This document shows, one piece after another, positions 27,232 through 35,487 of a stretch of 64,000 nt of DNA; the first letter of the stretch is position 1, and every line of letters starts with the position of its first letter. Source of the DNA: Alphaproteobacteria bacterium (lineage in GTDB: Bacteria > Pseudomonadota > Alphaproteobacteria > Micavibrionales > Micavibrionaceae); NCBI GenBank assembly GCA_030424975.1, contig JAUHVY010000002.1:248001-312000 (forward strand). Reading direction: 5' to 3'. A program made the position numbers and the translations under genes. Under the pieces are notes generated by a model that did no database searches, had not been told where the DNA came from, and saw nothing but the letters and a program-made list of their open reading frames with translations.

Positions 27232-27876
27232 TTACTTCACCCCGTCTATTTTTCTTTTATCCTTCAAAACCATATATGGTTCGTAATTCTTATTGCTATT
27301 ATCAAAATAAAATACTGCGTTGTCAAAATTTAAACATGTTTTTTCATCGATCGCATGCTCATGCATAAAATTAAATGTCTCCCGACCATTGTACATCGGA
27401 ATAAACCATTTTGTATAAACGTACTTTTTTACAATCTCATCGTTTTTGAAAAAGAAATGCGATCCTGAAAAATTGAACCATCCGTTACGTGGCACATGAC
27501 TTCTAAAAACCGATAGATCATATCCCGACCTCTCCGCAAAAACTTCAGGCGCAGTTTGAGGTAACGGTTTAAACATTAAATAACGGGCTGTTAGTGCTTT
27601 TAAAGCATCAGGGTATGTATAATAACCGAAGCCACAAACCGTATCCCATTCAAATTCTGTCACATCTCGTACGAATACCCACGTATGATCCGTTTGTGTG
27701 AAAGCCGTTTCTATATTGTTTACAAATGCACGTTCCTGAGCCGGCAAATAAAAACACCCCCGCAAAGCGTAAACTATAAAAAAAACACCTAAAATGCGCC
27801 AAGTATATATGAATATCTTACCAACAAGGGAATCACTGAATTTGTATTGATTGTTATCTTTGTCTTTTTCTGTCAT
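27232..27876 (-). CDS. Hypothetical membrane-anchored protein, possible partner or immunity protein
   Basis: A 214-residue protein with one N-terminal membrane helix (IFIYTWRILGVFFIVYALRGCFYLP) and an outward beta-rich domain. No family recognised. Stop and start are adjacent to the DUF6973-like gene, so the two are co-translated. The arrangement suggests an immunity or escort protein for a secreted or membrane effector. This is inference from position only. Confidence 0.55.
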   Translation of the reverse strand: MTEKDKDNNQYKFSDSLVGKIFIYTWRILGVFFIVYALRGCFYLPAQERAFVNNIETAFTQTDHTWVFVRDVTEFEWDTVCGFGYYTYPDALKALTARYLMFKPLPQTAPEVFAERSGYDLSVFRSHVPRNGWFNFSGSHFFFKNDEIVKKYVYTKWFIPMYNGRETFNFMHEHAIDEKTCLNFDNAVFYFDNSNKNYEPYMVLKDKRKIDGVK

Positions 27877-28210
27877 GCCCTAATTACTTTTCTTGAAACA
27901 CGCGGATCATACCACCCCAAAACCTTATCTAAAATAATGAAATGCTTTTATATCTTCATTTCATAAAATCAATAACTGACATTTATTGGCTAGGAATTGA
28001 ATCACGCAAAAAAAGCGACGTAATAACGTCTATTTCTTGAAATTAATGAGGGATTTAGTGTATAGTCCCCTCAGGCAATTTAATTTTTCGCATTATTGGA
28101 TTTTTTGAACCGGAAGTGATTTTCACTATCCGGCATTTTCGTTTGCCTTCTTATCGTTCCCCCAGAAAAGGCGCGCTCTTCTAAGTATTAATCAACTTAG
28201 GAGAAAGAAA
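27877..28210. other. A+T-rich gene-free region with a hairpin
   Basis: No gene seen. At 28110-28133 a stem CCGGA-AGTGA/TCACT-A-TCCGG with a TTT loop is followed by CATTTTCG and could be a weak terminator or the fold of a small leader RNA. The last 60 bases should hold the promoter of the small-protein cassette. A strong TTAGGAGAAAG sits before the next ATG. Confidence 0.5.
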
Positions 28211-28438
28211 ATGGCACGCACATTTAGACGTGACCCTCATGCATTAGAGAAAGGAAAAACTTTTCGTGACGGCCACTTAACCTTTTCACACACACCCGCA
28301 TGGTGGGTGAAATTATATATGAACAGACCTAAACTGCGTAAAAATGCAAGGCTCTGTAATCGTGTTCTTAAAGGGCACGATCCCGAAAGCATTGCATGGC
28401 CGGTTGGCAATAGAAAACCACATGAATGGTATTGGTAA
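28211..28438 (+). CDS. Small basic protein, WPxGNRKPHxxYW type
   Basis: A 75-residue basic protein with a strong Shine-Dalgarno. It has TPAWWVKLYMNRPKLRKNARLCNRVL and ends AWPVGNRKPHEWYW. I believe this pattern recurs in small plasmid and phage-borne genes, but I know no function. First gene of a three-gene cassette of tiny basic proteins. Confidence 0.7.
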   Translation: MARTFRRDPHALEKGKTFRDGHLTFSHTPAWWVKLYMNRPKLRKNARLCNRVLKGHDPESIAWPVGNRKPHEWYW

Positions 28439-28457
28439 AACTCAAAGGAGATAGATT

Positions 28458-28589
28458 ATGCCTGAACCACCAAAGCGAAACCTTATCGCCAGAGATTTAC
28501 GCACCCCCAAATATCGGGCGCGTGTTGTGGCGGATAAGAAAAAGAAACGGAATAAATATAAATGTAGAGGAAAAAACCATGCATCATAA
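28458..28589 (+). CDS. Small basic protein resembling ribosome-rescue factor ArfA
   Basis: A 43-residue protein beginning MPEPPKRNLIARDLRTPKYR, followed by ARVVADKKKKRNKYKCRGKN. The core resembles the ArfA pattern L-x-x-P-x-(F/Y)-R-x-R-V followed by a Lys-rich tail. ArfA binds stalled ribosomes lacking a stop codon and recruits release factor 2. The similarity is short, so the role is tentative. AAAGGAG lies eight bases before the ATG. It ends inside the start of the next small gene. Confidence 0.6.
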   Translation: MPEPPKRNLIARDLRTPKYRARVVADKKKKRNKYKCRGKNHAS

Positions 28590-28728
28590 ACGTAAAAGAC
28601 CAAGAAACCGTCGCGCTGGCTGCAAACTATGTAAGCCTTGGAAGATCAATGGTTTTAGAACAGACAGAAAAGACGGAGAACGTTTTTCAGATCACCGCAG
28701 GCGCAGCGTGTCGCCTGCGGAATTTTAA
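28579..28728 (+). CDS. Small basic Cys-containing protein
   Basis: A 49-residue basic protein (MHHKRKRPRNRRAGCKLCKP, then WKINGFRTDRKDGERFSDHRRR) with a CxxC pair and no known function. It overlaps the ArfA-like gene by 11 bases. Its last codons form a strong hairpin, so transcription may end at its stop codon. RRAGCxLCKP-type proteins seem to accompany such small-gene cassettes. Confidence 0.6.
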   Translation: MHHKRKRPRNRRAGCKLCKPWKINGFRTDRKDGERFSDHRRRSVSPAEF

Positions 28729-28729
28729 T
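28695..28729 (+). terminator. Terminator overlapping the end of the small-protein cassette
   Basis: A perfect 9-bp stem (CCGCAGGCG/CGCCTGCGG, loop of eight) at 28695-28720 is followed by AATTTTAATC. The stem lies in coding sequence and the T-run directly precedes and touches the TAA stop. Confidence 0.65.
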
Positions 28730-29018
28730 CTATAAAATCAATAAACGGGCATTCATTGGCGGGGAAAGAAATCACGCCGTTAAACCCGATATAAGTGCAA
28801 GACGTGATATTCGGATGACTGGGGCTACCGTAATATTGATACTCCCACAACATATGCGGTGTACCGTGTTCGAAGATATAAAGCCCCGCATAAATTATAG
28901 GTGTGAGGATTAAGCCGAGGCGCAGCAAAATCAGCACAAAAAACGGCAGCAAGCTCTTGCGTTTATAAACGCGGCGCTTTTTCGGTCTTCTGCAATATAT
29001 GACTTTTGCTTGCTTCAT
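28725..29018 (-). CDS. Small membrane protein next to the coupling-protein gene
   Basis: A 97-residue protein: basic N terminus (KKRRVYKRK), one or two hydrophobic segments (LPFFVLILLRLGLILTPIIYAGLYIF), then a short external tail with two Cys. It overlaps the coupling-protein gene by four bases and ends at the convergent small-protein cassette. Probably an accessory of the transfer module. No family recognised. Confidence 0.6.
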   Translation of the reverse strand: MKQAKVIYCRRPKKRRVYKRKSLLPFFVLILLRLGLILTPIIYAGLYIFEHGTPHMLWEYQYYGSPSHPNITSCTYIGFNGVISFPANECPFIDFID

Positions 29019-30664
29019 GGATATCTCAAAACGATTTTCGTTTTGCCCTTAAATTTCTTGCCGTACATCGGATCAACATCCGCCCAACGGCTCCACGGTT
29101 CCACTTCATGATATCCGACCTTGAGCGCGTGAACGGGCGGCTGGCCGCGCAACAAAATGATACAATCTTCGAACTGCCGTACCTCATCAGGGGTGAGGAG
29201 CGCACGCGCATGTTCCCCCACGCTATGCATGACGGGATCATGGATAATATGGCCGAGGTTAAAGTTATCGCCCTTCACCGTAGTATTACCTAAAGTGCGG
29301 GAAATCAGCTCCGCCGTTTTATAGGATTGAATGCCGAAGAATTGCTGGCACTCGCATTGCTCCAACAATGTTTGCAAATCATCGCGCCCATAGGTTTTCG
29401 CGAAAGCATCCAAAGACTGGAGCGCAAACCATACGCGGCAGCCATAGCTCCGTAATTCTGTGAGCTTGGCGGTCAGGCCTTCAATCCTGAAATTGGCGGC
29501 CTCATCAAAAAGAAATAAAACATGCTCTTTACTCTGGCATCGTGTGAGCTCTGTCAGAGCGCACCATCCAAGCAACCCGAGCCAAGGCGTATAAACCCGC
29601 ATGCGCGTAGGATCAGCAATCAGGTAAACCGTTGCCTTTTGCTTTTTCAAATCCGCAAAACGGAAATCACATGTGCTTGTGCTTTCGGCGAGCCAGCCGC
29701 TCGCGCTAAAAGCTGAGAATGCCTGTACCGCGCCTTCACGGAAAGACTCCCACTGACGTTTATCGTTTTGCTCGACCTTGGCCAGTAAGTCATTCGCTAT
29801 ATCAGCCAGATCGCCTTTTAGGAAGTCAGAACATGACGCGACATAAAGCGCTTCTTTTAAATCTGTTTCGTTTCGAAGCATCTTTAAAATATCGCTGAGT
29901 GTTGGTGTTTTATCCTGATCTTTCGTCACCAGATACAGCATGCAAAACACCGTGATCATGCGGCTGCCGTTGCGGAAGAATGTGTTTTCACCTGCTTGTG
30001 GTGGTTCAGGCATAAGCTGAAACGCGATAGCTTGCGCATCAGTGATAAGGTCAGAGAGATTTTGTGCAGCCCAGCTATCAGACAAAATTTGCAGCGGGTT
30101 ATAGCGCGCCGCCTTGCCGAGCTTATCTTCGAAAAGCTGCGCAGGGTTCACACAGTAAATTTTATGCTTATGCCGCTTTGATCGTGTGCGTTTGGTGATA
30201 CAAGCCAGCGTGCCTTTCAAATCAGGCACGATCATCGGCATATCATTATGCAGCAAAGCGGGAATGAAAAAATTGACAGTCTTACCACCGCCTGCAGGCG
30301 ACAATGTCAGGCCGTGTGTTTCACCGTTGAAGAATAACGGACGACCACTTCTGGCTGAAGCGCCGAGGAATAATCCTTTGGTTTTAAAACGCCCGGCACG
30401 TTTATGGTCTTTGTCTGTTGCCCAACGCGCAGAGCCGTAATTAAGCGATGGTCTTCGTGCATACCAGCGCAGCAATAAATTACGCGATACGCTCAGAACT
30501 TCATTGGCCAATCTGAACGCGCCCAGAGCGATAACCAGATAACAAAACATCTCCAGCCAATAAAGCTCTTCGCTTGTCGGCTCGATATAAGATGCAGCAA
30601 TACTGAAAATCGTGATGACGAAGATTTGCTGCATCATGGAAAGTTCTTGTCTGCGTCTTGCCAT
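29015..30664 (-). CDS. Type IV coupling protein, VirD4/TraG-like
   Basis: Membrane ATPase that brings the relaxase-DNA complex to a type IV secretion channel. The 549-residue protein has two N-terminal membrane helices (residues about 12-28 and 38-56), Walker A SPAGGGKTVN near 122-131, Walker B VLFLFDEAANF near 393, and the TraG/TraD-type SLDAFAKTYG segment after it. No VirB genes accompany it, so the channel must come from elsewhere. A terminator separates it from the preceding gene of the same strand. Confidence 0.9.
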   Translation of the reverse strand: MARRRQELSMMQQIFVITIFSIAASYIEPTSEELYWLEMFCYLVIALGAFRLANEVLSVSRNLLLRWYARRPSLNYGSARWATDKDHKRAGRFKTKGLFLGASARSGRPLFFNGETHGLTLSPAGGGKTVNFFIPALLHNDMPMIVPDLKGTLACITKRTRSKRHKHKIYCVNPAQLFEDKLGKAARYNPLQILSDSWAAQNLSDLITDAQAIAFQLMPEPPQAGENTFFRNGSRMITVFCMLYLVTKDQDKTPTLSDILKMLRNETDLKEALYVASCSDFLKGDLADIANDLLAKVEQNDKRQWESFREGAVQAFSAFSASGWLAESTSTCDFRFADLKKQKATVYLIADPTRMRVYTPWLGLLGWCALTELTRCQSKEHVLFLFDEAANFRIEGLTAKLTELRSYGCRVWFALQSLDAFAKTYGRDDLQTLLEQCECQQFFGIQSYKTAELISRTLGNTTVKGDNFNLGHIIHDPVMHSVGEHARALLTPDEVRQFEDCIILLRGQPPVHALKVGYHEVEPWSRWADVDPMYGKKFKGKTKIVLRYP

Positions 30665-30679
30665 CTGTTTGTCCTTTCT

Positions 30680-30710
30680 AAAAAAACGGCCTGCCTGTTA
30701 CGGCAGGCCT
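30680..30710 (-). terminator. Intrinsic terminator between transfer genes
   Basis: On the minus strand an 8-bp stem (GGCCTGCC/GGCAGGCC, loop of six) is followed by G and a run of six or seven T. It lies between the stop at 30734 and the coupling-protein start at 30664, so the latter needs read-through or its own promoter. Confidence 0.85.
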
Positions 30711-30733
30711 TGAGTGGTGAGGAGGAAGTAAAT

Positions 30734-32026
30734 TTATAAGCCGAGAATTTTCTTCGGCTTAATGACGACCCAATTATCATTGGCCGCCTTGCCTGTGTTT
30801 AAAACGCTGTCACGTTCCGACGCGGCATTACCGTTCTCGCCTTTGATATGAAACGGAAGGCCGTAGGTCTTATCACCAATCGCAAGACGGATTTCACCGC
30901 TCACGCCGCTATGTGAATGACCGCCGTACCAGTTAATCGCGATGAAAGTATCGCGCAGATCAACGGCATGTTTGAAAGTAACGGTCTCATAACCCTTCAC
31001 GGCTTGCGGTGAATTTACAAAGTCTTTGTGATAAAGGCCTTCGGAGGTTTTGGTGTTGCCGAAATACAGAACATCGGCCACATGGTTCGGGCGAACATAG
31101 ATATCAAGATCGCACACGTCACATGTCCAGCTAATGCCGATTTCGACTTCATCGGCGATATTCATCGCACTTTTTGATGGCGGTATTGTGCTCAGTTCAC
31201 GCTCATGAATGGATGTGCGCTTTCTTTGCTCAGGAGCCATTTCAAATGTCTCTAGCTTATCCGTATATTCACGTTTGAAAGTGTGCGGCAAGGCACTGGC
31301 ACTGTTATGAACGCGCATCCAGAATGTTGACGCATCATCGGTGAAGCTCGAAAGCGCTCCGCCTTGTGCCTCGATATAGAGCGTCCACATTCTTGTGATG
31401 TAGTGACGATAACTATCGCTGATTTCCCAATCTTTGTTTGGATAGAGAATATGAATTCTCGCCCCTTGTAAGAAGGTTTCTTTGCCAACGGTTGAGAATA
31501 CGCTTTTGTCTGCTTGGGCACTGAAATGCCCGTCACCTGCAAATTTACCGCCGCGCATGTCCCATGATGGCGTTTGCAAATCCATGTATATCGGACTGCC
31601 TAAGATAACGATATCCGCATCCGTTAAAGGCGCATAATTCTGAGCCAAGAACGTCAGAAATTGCGGGATTTTAACGGAAGCCTTGATGCCACTCGCAAGA
31701 TCAGGATGATCGGCGCGGTACATGGATTTCAAATTCGCTGCGACATGTCGGTTATATTGCAGCAGCGCTTTAGGGCTAGCGTAGTTTTTATTTGCAGGCT
31801 TTGAAAACGAGCCGATAAAACGTCTGTTTTCTGCATCAAAGATATTGGCATGCTCTCCGGCTTCCAAATTTTCAGAGAGATAGCGCAAGACTTGTATCAT
31901 TTGTCTCTGGCCGTCTTCTGCGCTTAAGACAGATGACATGCCAATGATAAGGTTTTTAGCTTCTGCCTTTGGCGATGCCCCAAGACAGAGCAAAGATAGT
32001 GTAGCAAGTGTAAGTAATTTTTTCAT
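30734..32026 (-). CDS. Possible internally started secreted protein (430 residues)
   Basis: In-frame internal start at 32026 within the fused frame. It has its own AAAAAGGAG about ten bases upstream and a complete signal peptide ending SPKAEA. If used, the product would be exported to the periplasm. The body has two Cys near TCDVCDLD and a beta-rich C-terminal part (SGEIRLAIGDKTYGLPFHI). Confidence 0.5.
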   Translation of the reverse strand: MKKLLTLATLSLLCLGASPKAEAKNLIIGMSSVLSAEDGQRQMIQVLRYLSENLEAGEHANIFDAENRRFIGSFSKPANKNYASPKALLQYNRHVAANLKSMYRADHPDLASGIKASVKIPQFLTFLAQNYAPLTDADIVILGSPIYMDLQTPSWDMRGGKFAGDGHFSAQADKSVFSTVGKETFLQGARIHILYPNKDWEISDSYRHYITRMWTLYIEAQGGALSSFTDDASTFWMRVHNSASALPHTFKREYTDKLETFEMAPEQRKRTSIHERELSTIPPSKSAMNIADEVEIGISWTCDVCDLDIYVRPNHVADVLYFGNTKTSEGLYHKDFVNSPQAVKGYETVTFKHAVDLRDTFIAINWYGGHSHSGVSGEIRLAIGDKTYGLPFHIKGENGNAASERDSVLNTGKAANDNWVVIKPKKILGL

Positions 32027-33040
32027 ACCTGATTTCTCCTTTTTCTGTTTGTTAAGCGCGGCGCTGTGATCCCCATGCAGTCTTGCCGCTTGACGTTGGT
32101 AGTGAAGGATTTGGGAATTGATGTAAGCTTTGCGAGCAGCCATAAGCATGCTGAGACGTGCCGTGTTTTGCGTGTAAGTCTTCCGCAATTCATCATGATC
32201 GCCGCGTAAAAGCTCAAGGTTTCTTTTGCGCTCTGCATATGCAGGATTAGCGATCATGGTTGTTGGTGCATATGTTGACCAAATATCACCTGCCACTTGA
32301 AACAACGTCGCACCGACCAGCATTTCTGTGAGCAGCTGAACTACCGTAAATGTTGCGTCTTTGCCTGTGTTATCTTCACCAAGACTGTCCCAGTCAAAGC
32401 CTGACGCGGCAGAGCCGAAAGTCATTCCGAACAGGACAATCCATGCAATAAGCGAAACAGCCGCAGCGCCATAGAGCGCAGTGGTATAACGTTTCTTGAA
32501 TTTATCGCTTTGGATTGTGGCACTGAAAAACTTCAATGCGATGCTTCCAATCGGAAGCAGTCCTGAGAGCATCATGGCAAGGCGCGGATCGTCCAAAAAT
32601 ACAGGCGTTCCTGATGCCATGATGATGGAATAGACGTTACTCGCCCCCATCAAAACGACAATTAAGCCGCAGATCAGGCAGCTTAATCCGATTGTGAAAT
32701 CCTTTGACCAGATCAAAAATTGAAACAGTGACTTGCTCTGTGTGCTCTCATTTCTGATATGCGCCGCTTTGATTGTCGGGCTCGTGGCGAAGAGAACTTT
32801 TTCTTGTTCGTCTATAGCTTGCCTTGAGCGTTTGACAGAGCTTTGCTGATTGTCGATCTCGGCTTCCAGAAAAGCGATTTCCTCGCCGCGTATCATATCA
32901 AAGGCCAACCCCGCCTGCTCTTCTATGAGCTTGGTTGAATGACTTTGGTCTTCAAGAGCAAGAGCCGCGCCGATGGTTCCATTAATATCGGGTATGGAGT
33001 TGACGATCTCTTGCGTGTTTGTCTTCACAATTTGGTTCAT
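30734..33040 (-). CDS. Fused transfer-region protein: multi-TM part plus secreted part
   Basis: A 768-residue open frame. Residues 1-338: charged N terminus, four membrane helices (near 115-138, 155-175, 188-208, 232-255) and a helical tail. From residue 339 the sequence reads MKKLLTLATLSLLCLGASPKAEA, a textbook signal peptide, followed by a 400-residue domain (ADIVILGSPIYMDL, DVCDLDIYVRP) with a von Willebrand A-like feel. An AAGGAG lies before that internal ATG. It may therefore be two products from one frame, or a real fusion. A strong Shine-Dalgarno precedes the ATG at 33040. No exact family recognised. Confidence 0.7.
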   Translation of the reverse strand: MNQIVKTNTQEIVNSIPDINGTIGAALALEDQSHSTKLIEEQAGLAFDMIRGEEIAFLEAEIDNQQSSVKRSRQAIDEQEKVLFATSPTIKAAHIRNESTQSKSLFQFLIWSKDFTIGLSCLICGLIVVLMGASNVYSIIMASGTPVFLDDPRLAMMLSGLLPIGSIALKFFSATIQSDKFKKRYTTALYGAAAVSLIAWIVLFGMTFGSAASGFDWDSLGEDNTGKDATFTVVQLLTEMLVGATLFQVAGDIWSTYAPTTMIANPAYAERKRNLELLRGDHDELRKTYTQNTARLSMLMAARKAYINSQILHYQRQAARLHGDHSAALNKQKKEKSGMKKLLTLATLSLLCLGASPKAEAKNLIIGMSSVLSAEDGQRQMIQVLRYLSENLEAGEHANIFDAENRRFIGSFSKPANKNYASPKALLQYNRHVAANLKSMYRADHPDLASGIKASVKIPQFLTFLAQNYAPLTDADIVILGSPIYMDLQTPSWDMRGGKFAGDGHFSAQADKSVFSTVGKETFLQGARIHILYPNKDWEISDSYRHYITRMWTLYIEAQGGALSSFTDDASTFWMRVHNSASALPHTFKREYTDKLETFEMAPEQRKRTSIHERELSTIPPSKSAMNIADEVEIGISWTCDVCDLDIYVRPNHVADVLYFGNTKTSEGLYHKDFVNSPQAVKGYETVTFKHAVDLRDTFIAINWYGGHSHSGVSGEIRLAIGDKTYGLPFHIKGENGNAASERDSVLNTGKAANDNWVVIKPKKILGL

Positions 33041-33590
33041 GACGGTCTCCTTTCATGTGCGTTCTTAAGCTCATAATAGGACGACCGGCCCTTTGATCCG
33101 GGCGCATGCGCAAAGAAAGGTTGGTGTGTCACGGATATTTAGGGAGGATTTTTAAGGAACGGAGGGATTGTCTAAGATGAAACTGAGAAGTGATTAAGGA
33201 TATGAGTTGGATAAACTTAGATTTAAGAAAACCGTATGCTTCCTGAGCAACGCAAGATGTGTTTTGTACTACAAAACATCTTGGCAAGGGAGACGCTGCG
33301 CTCTCCCGTTGCATCCCTCTGACGGATGGCGCGATGCGAGAACACAATCCGTTCCAATCTTTCACACCATCAAAACGTATCGCCGTTTTACTACTCGAAA
33401 AGAGAGCCTTCTCGCTCCCCTTACAACCCCATAGACAAAAGGAGAAATTGCTCTCCCTTTGAACCCATCAAGCAGGACTTGGGAGATATGCCTCTCCCAC
33501 CTGCACCAAACCCATGCATAAACTATGAATTATCTACAAGTCCAATAATCAGATCAAGGAAATCATACGAAACAAGTTGCCAAACAAAAA
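33041..33590. other. Gene-free region with inverted repeats
   Basis: I find no convincing gene; the open frames have poor composition and no ribosome site. It contains TGTTTTGTA-C-TACAAAACA (33260-33278), and GGGAGACGCTGCGCTCTCCC (33288-33307), plus several further GGGAGA/CTCTCCC-like stretches up to 33507. It may hold operators or an origin-type sequence for the transfer genes. Confidence 0.5.
33260..33307. repeat. Two adjacent inverted repeats
   Basis: A perfect 9-bp inverted repeat with a one-base centre (TGTTTTGTA/TACAAAACA), extendable to AAGATG/CATCTT with a two-base bulge, is followed ten bases later by a GGGAGA-CGC/GCG-C-TCTCCC hairpin. Confidence 0.6.
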
Positions 33591-34364
33591 TTACAGGACA
33601 TCAAACATTTCTTCATCCCGCCATGAAATCATAGTAAGAATTTGTCCTGCAATGTAAGGTATAGAGTGCTCATAGATCTCATATCTGTCTGCATATCGCA
33701 TATTAAACCACGCATCCGCGCCAATTTTATTGGGACGCTGTTGAGTGCTTCGCTTATATAAAACGTCCATAGCGTAGCCATCATGATCTAATTCTTTATT
33801 TGGAAATAGTTCAGCGGGAACACCCTTGCCGTGCTTGAACCATATCCGTCCCCCTTGCCCATGACATACAAGCATTGTTGGCTCATTGCTATGTTGTATG
33901 TACTTCAAAGCTGTCGCTGTGATACTGGTAGAGAAATCTTCCTTCAGTTTTAGTACTACATCAAAAGAGGAGTGCGCCGCCTGTTTTGCCAAGGGAGCAA
34001 AAAGATAATTTGGCAAAATCAGGTCAGAGGAATATATATCAGCAACAACTTCAGGGTTGGTTGCAGAATAATCACGATTCACATTATCAATATCATCGGA
34101 TCTACAAATAAACGATTGTCCCCTATGATATTTCCAATGGCCAAGCTCATGCCCAATAGAAAAACGCTTTCTTTCTGGTGAAGAATTAGAATTGATCGTT
34201 ATAATTGCCTGATCGTTAAAACCATCAATCTGCGCTTCACATCCCGTAAGGGGAGCCTCTTTAACTTCCGCGCCACAATAAAAAGCAATAGCTTCTAAAT
34301 CTATTTCTGAAGGCTCTCTAATTCCTAAAGACGTAAGAAGCTCATCCGCATGATTTAATCGCAT
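33591..34364 (-). CDS. ImmA/IrrE-family metallopeptidase
   Basis: A 257-residue protein with the zinc motif HELGHWKYH near residue 72, the form seen in ImmA/IrrE proteases that cleave repressors or other regulators to switch on mobile-element genes. The N-terminal region (ADELLTSLGIREPSEIDLEAIAFYCGA) matches the family. The C-terminal 100 residues are an added domain of unknown role. It overlaps the preceding gene by ten bases, forming one operon with the 146-residue and sigma-like genes. Confidence 0.85.
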   Translation of the reverse strand: MRLNHADELLTSLGIREPSEIDLEAIAFYCGAEVKEAPLTGCEAQIDGFNDQAIITINSNSSPERKRFSIGHELGHWKYHRGQSFICRSDDIDNVNRDYSATNPEVVADIYSSDLILPNYLFAPLAKQAAHSSFDVVLKLKEDFSTSITATALKYIQHSNEPTMLVCHGQGGRIWFKHGKGVPAELFPNKELDHDGYAMDVLYKRSTQQRPNKIGADAWFNMRYADRYEIYEHSIPYIAGQILTMISWRDEEMFDVL

Positions 34365-34795
34365 AAAAGATTCCCGTCTTCATCTATAAGCTTTAACTCA
34401 TACCAGCTTTGAAGACGTGCTTCTATATCAGCTTCAGAGAGATTGTTTTCATTTCTTGCAGCTAAAGTAACTTTTTCCTTTAGATTGTCATTGCTTTTCA
34501 CGCTGTTAAGAATTGCCTTTTTCTTTTGTATAGATAGGGAATGAAAAGGATTTTTTCTTTCTGCTTTCCTACGCTCTGCAAGCTCCTTTTTTGCAGCAGC
34601 AAGCTTAGCTTGGCCGCTAGTGAAAGCAGCATCAGAAATAATTGAAGTTATTCTTTCAATTTCTTTATCTACATCCATACCATCTTCGGCGGCTTCAGCT
34701 AAAATATCCTCATCACTTGTTTCACACAAATCCCGAAAAATCATATCGGTTAACCTGTCTATCTGTAATATTGAATCGGTTTTTTTGTTTGTCAT
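34355..34795 (-). CDS. Hypothetical helical protein, 146 residues
   Basis: Lies between the sigma-like and ImmA genes. Charged and helical, with a Lys/Ala-rich middle (KLAAAKKELAERRKAERKNPFHSL) and an acidic C terminus (ELKLIDEDGNLLCD). The ATG at 34795 has AGGAG seven bases upstream. No family recognised. By position it may be the substrate or regulator of the ImmA protease. Confidence 0.65.
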   Translation of the reverse strand: MTNKKTDSILQIDRLTDMIFRDLCETSDEDILAEAAEDGMDVDKEIERITSIISDAAFTSGQAKLAAAKKELAERRKAERKNPFHSLSIQKKKAILNSVKSNDNLKEKVTLAARNENNLSEADIEARLQSWYELKLIDEDGNLLCD

Positions 34796-34816
34796 GGTTT
34801 CGCTCCTAAGGGTCAA

Positions 34817-35413
34817 TTAAGTTTTCTTCTTATCTGGAAAATATCTATCCAGTTTGCGGCGGATTCTTCTACGCGTAGAATTGTATTGCGTTTGATCCAT
34901 ACCGCTCAGTTCACGGATTTCTTCCGCTGACTGCCCATCCATTTCGCCCATCAACACCCACATGGCATTGTCATCGTCAGCAAAAAGCTCCAGCACCTGA
35001 TCTGCCAACTCTTTGGCCTCTTTTTCACGTTTCTGTTTCTGTTCACGCTCAATCATCAATGTCTCCGGCGATGGTGTGCTGATTTGAGCAGAAATTTTTG
35101 GCTTTTCGTTCCCCGCATCGTCAGTAATTGAATCTGTTTTATTTTTCTTCGTTTTCTTATAATCGTTACTGGCTAGACTTTTCATGACTCCGTAAAGATG
35201 CGTAAAAGGCGTCATGCCACGCTTCCATGAGCGAACCCCATCCCAAGTCTTGGTGATAGCATCAACAAGAAGCATGCTATTATCATTGTCTCTTGACCAC
35301 CATATTTCCGCCTTACGTAGCCTTATCATATCCGCGCGGGATATTGAGGCCAAAGCTTGTCTAGCCTCTTCTACCGTTAAATGCGTGCCTTCGGCCTCTG
35401 CTTTTTCTTTCAC
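34817..35413 (-). CDS. RNA polymerase sigma-70-like protein
   Basis: A 198-residue protein with region-2-like sequence (RLRKAEIWWSRDNDNSMLLVDAITKTWDGVRSWKRGMTPFTHLYGVMKSLASND) and a region-4-like C terminus (SAEEIRELSGMDQTQYNSTRRRIRRKLDRYF). Probably a divergent ECF-type sigma that controls this operon, the facing ubiquitin-like operon, or both. The start is a GTG at 35413 with AAGGAG eight bases upstream. Confidence 0.7.
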   Translation of the reverse strand: MKEKAEAEGTHLTVEEARQALASISRADMIRLRKAEIWWSRDNDNSMLLVDAITKTWDGVRSWKRGMTPFTHLYGVMKSLASNDYKKTKKNKTDSITDDAGNEKPKISAQISTPSPETLMIEREQKQKREKEAKELADQVLELFADDDNAMWVLMGEMDGQSAEEIRELSGMDQTQYNSTRRRIRRKLDRYFPDKKKT

Positions 35414-35487
35414 TATTTTTACTCCTTATGGCCTGATTACCGCTTTCTAAAATAATATCAAGGTACTTTTTCCTATTCTCACATATA

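Noticed and set aside
33326-33634. 102-residue plus-strand frame in the repeat-rich region
   Set aside because: Ser/Pro-rich low-quality composition, no ribosome site, and it runs into the convergent ImmA gene.
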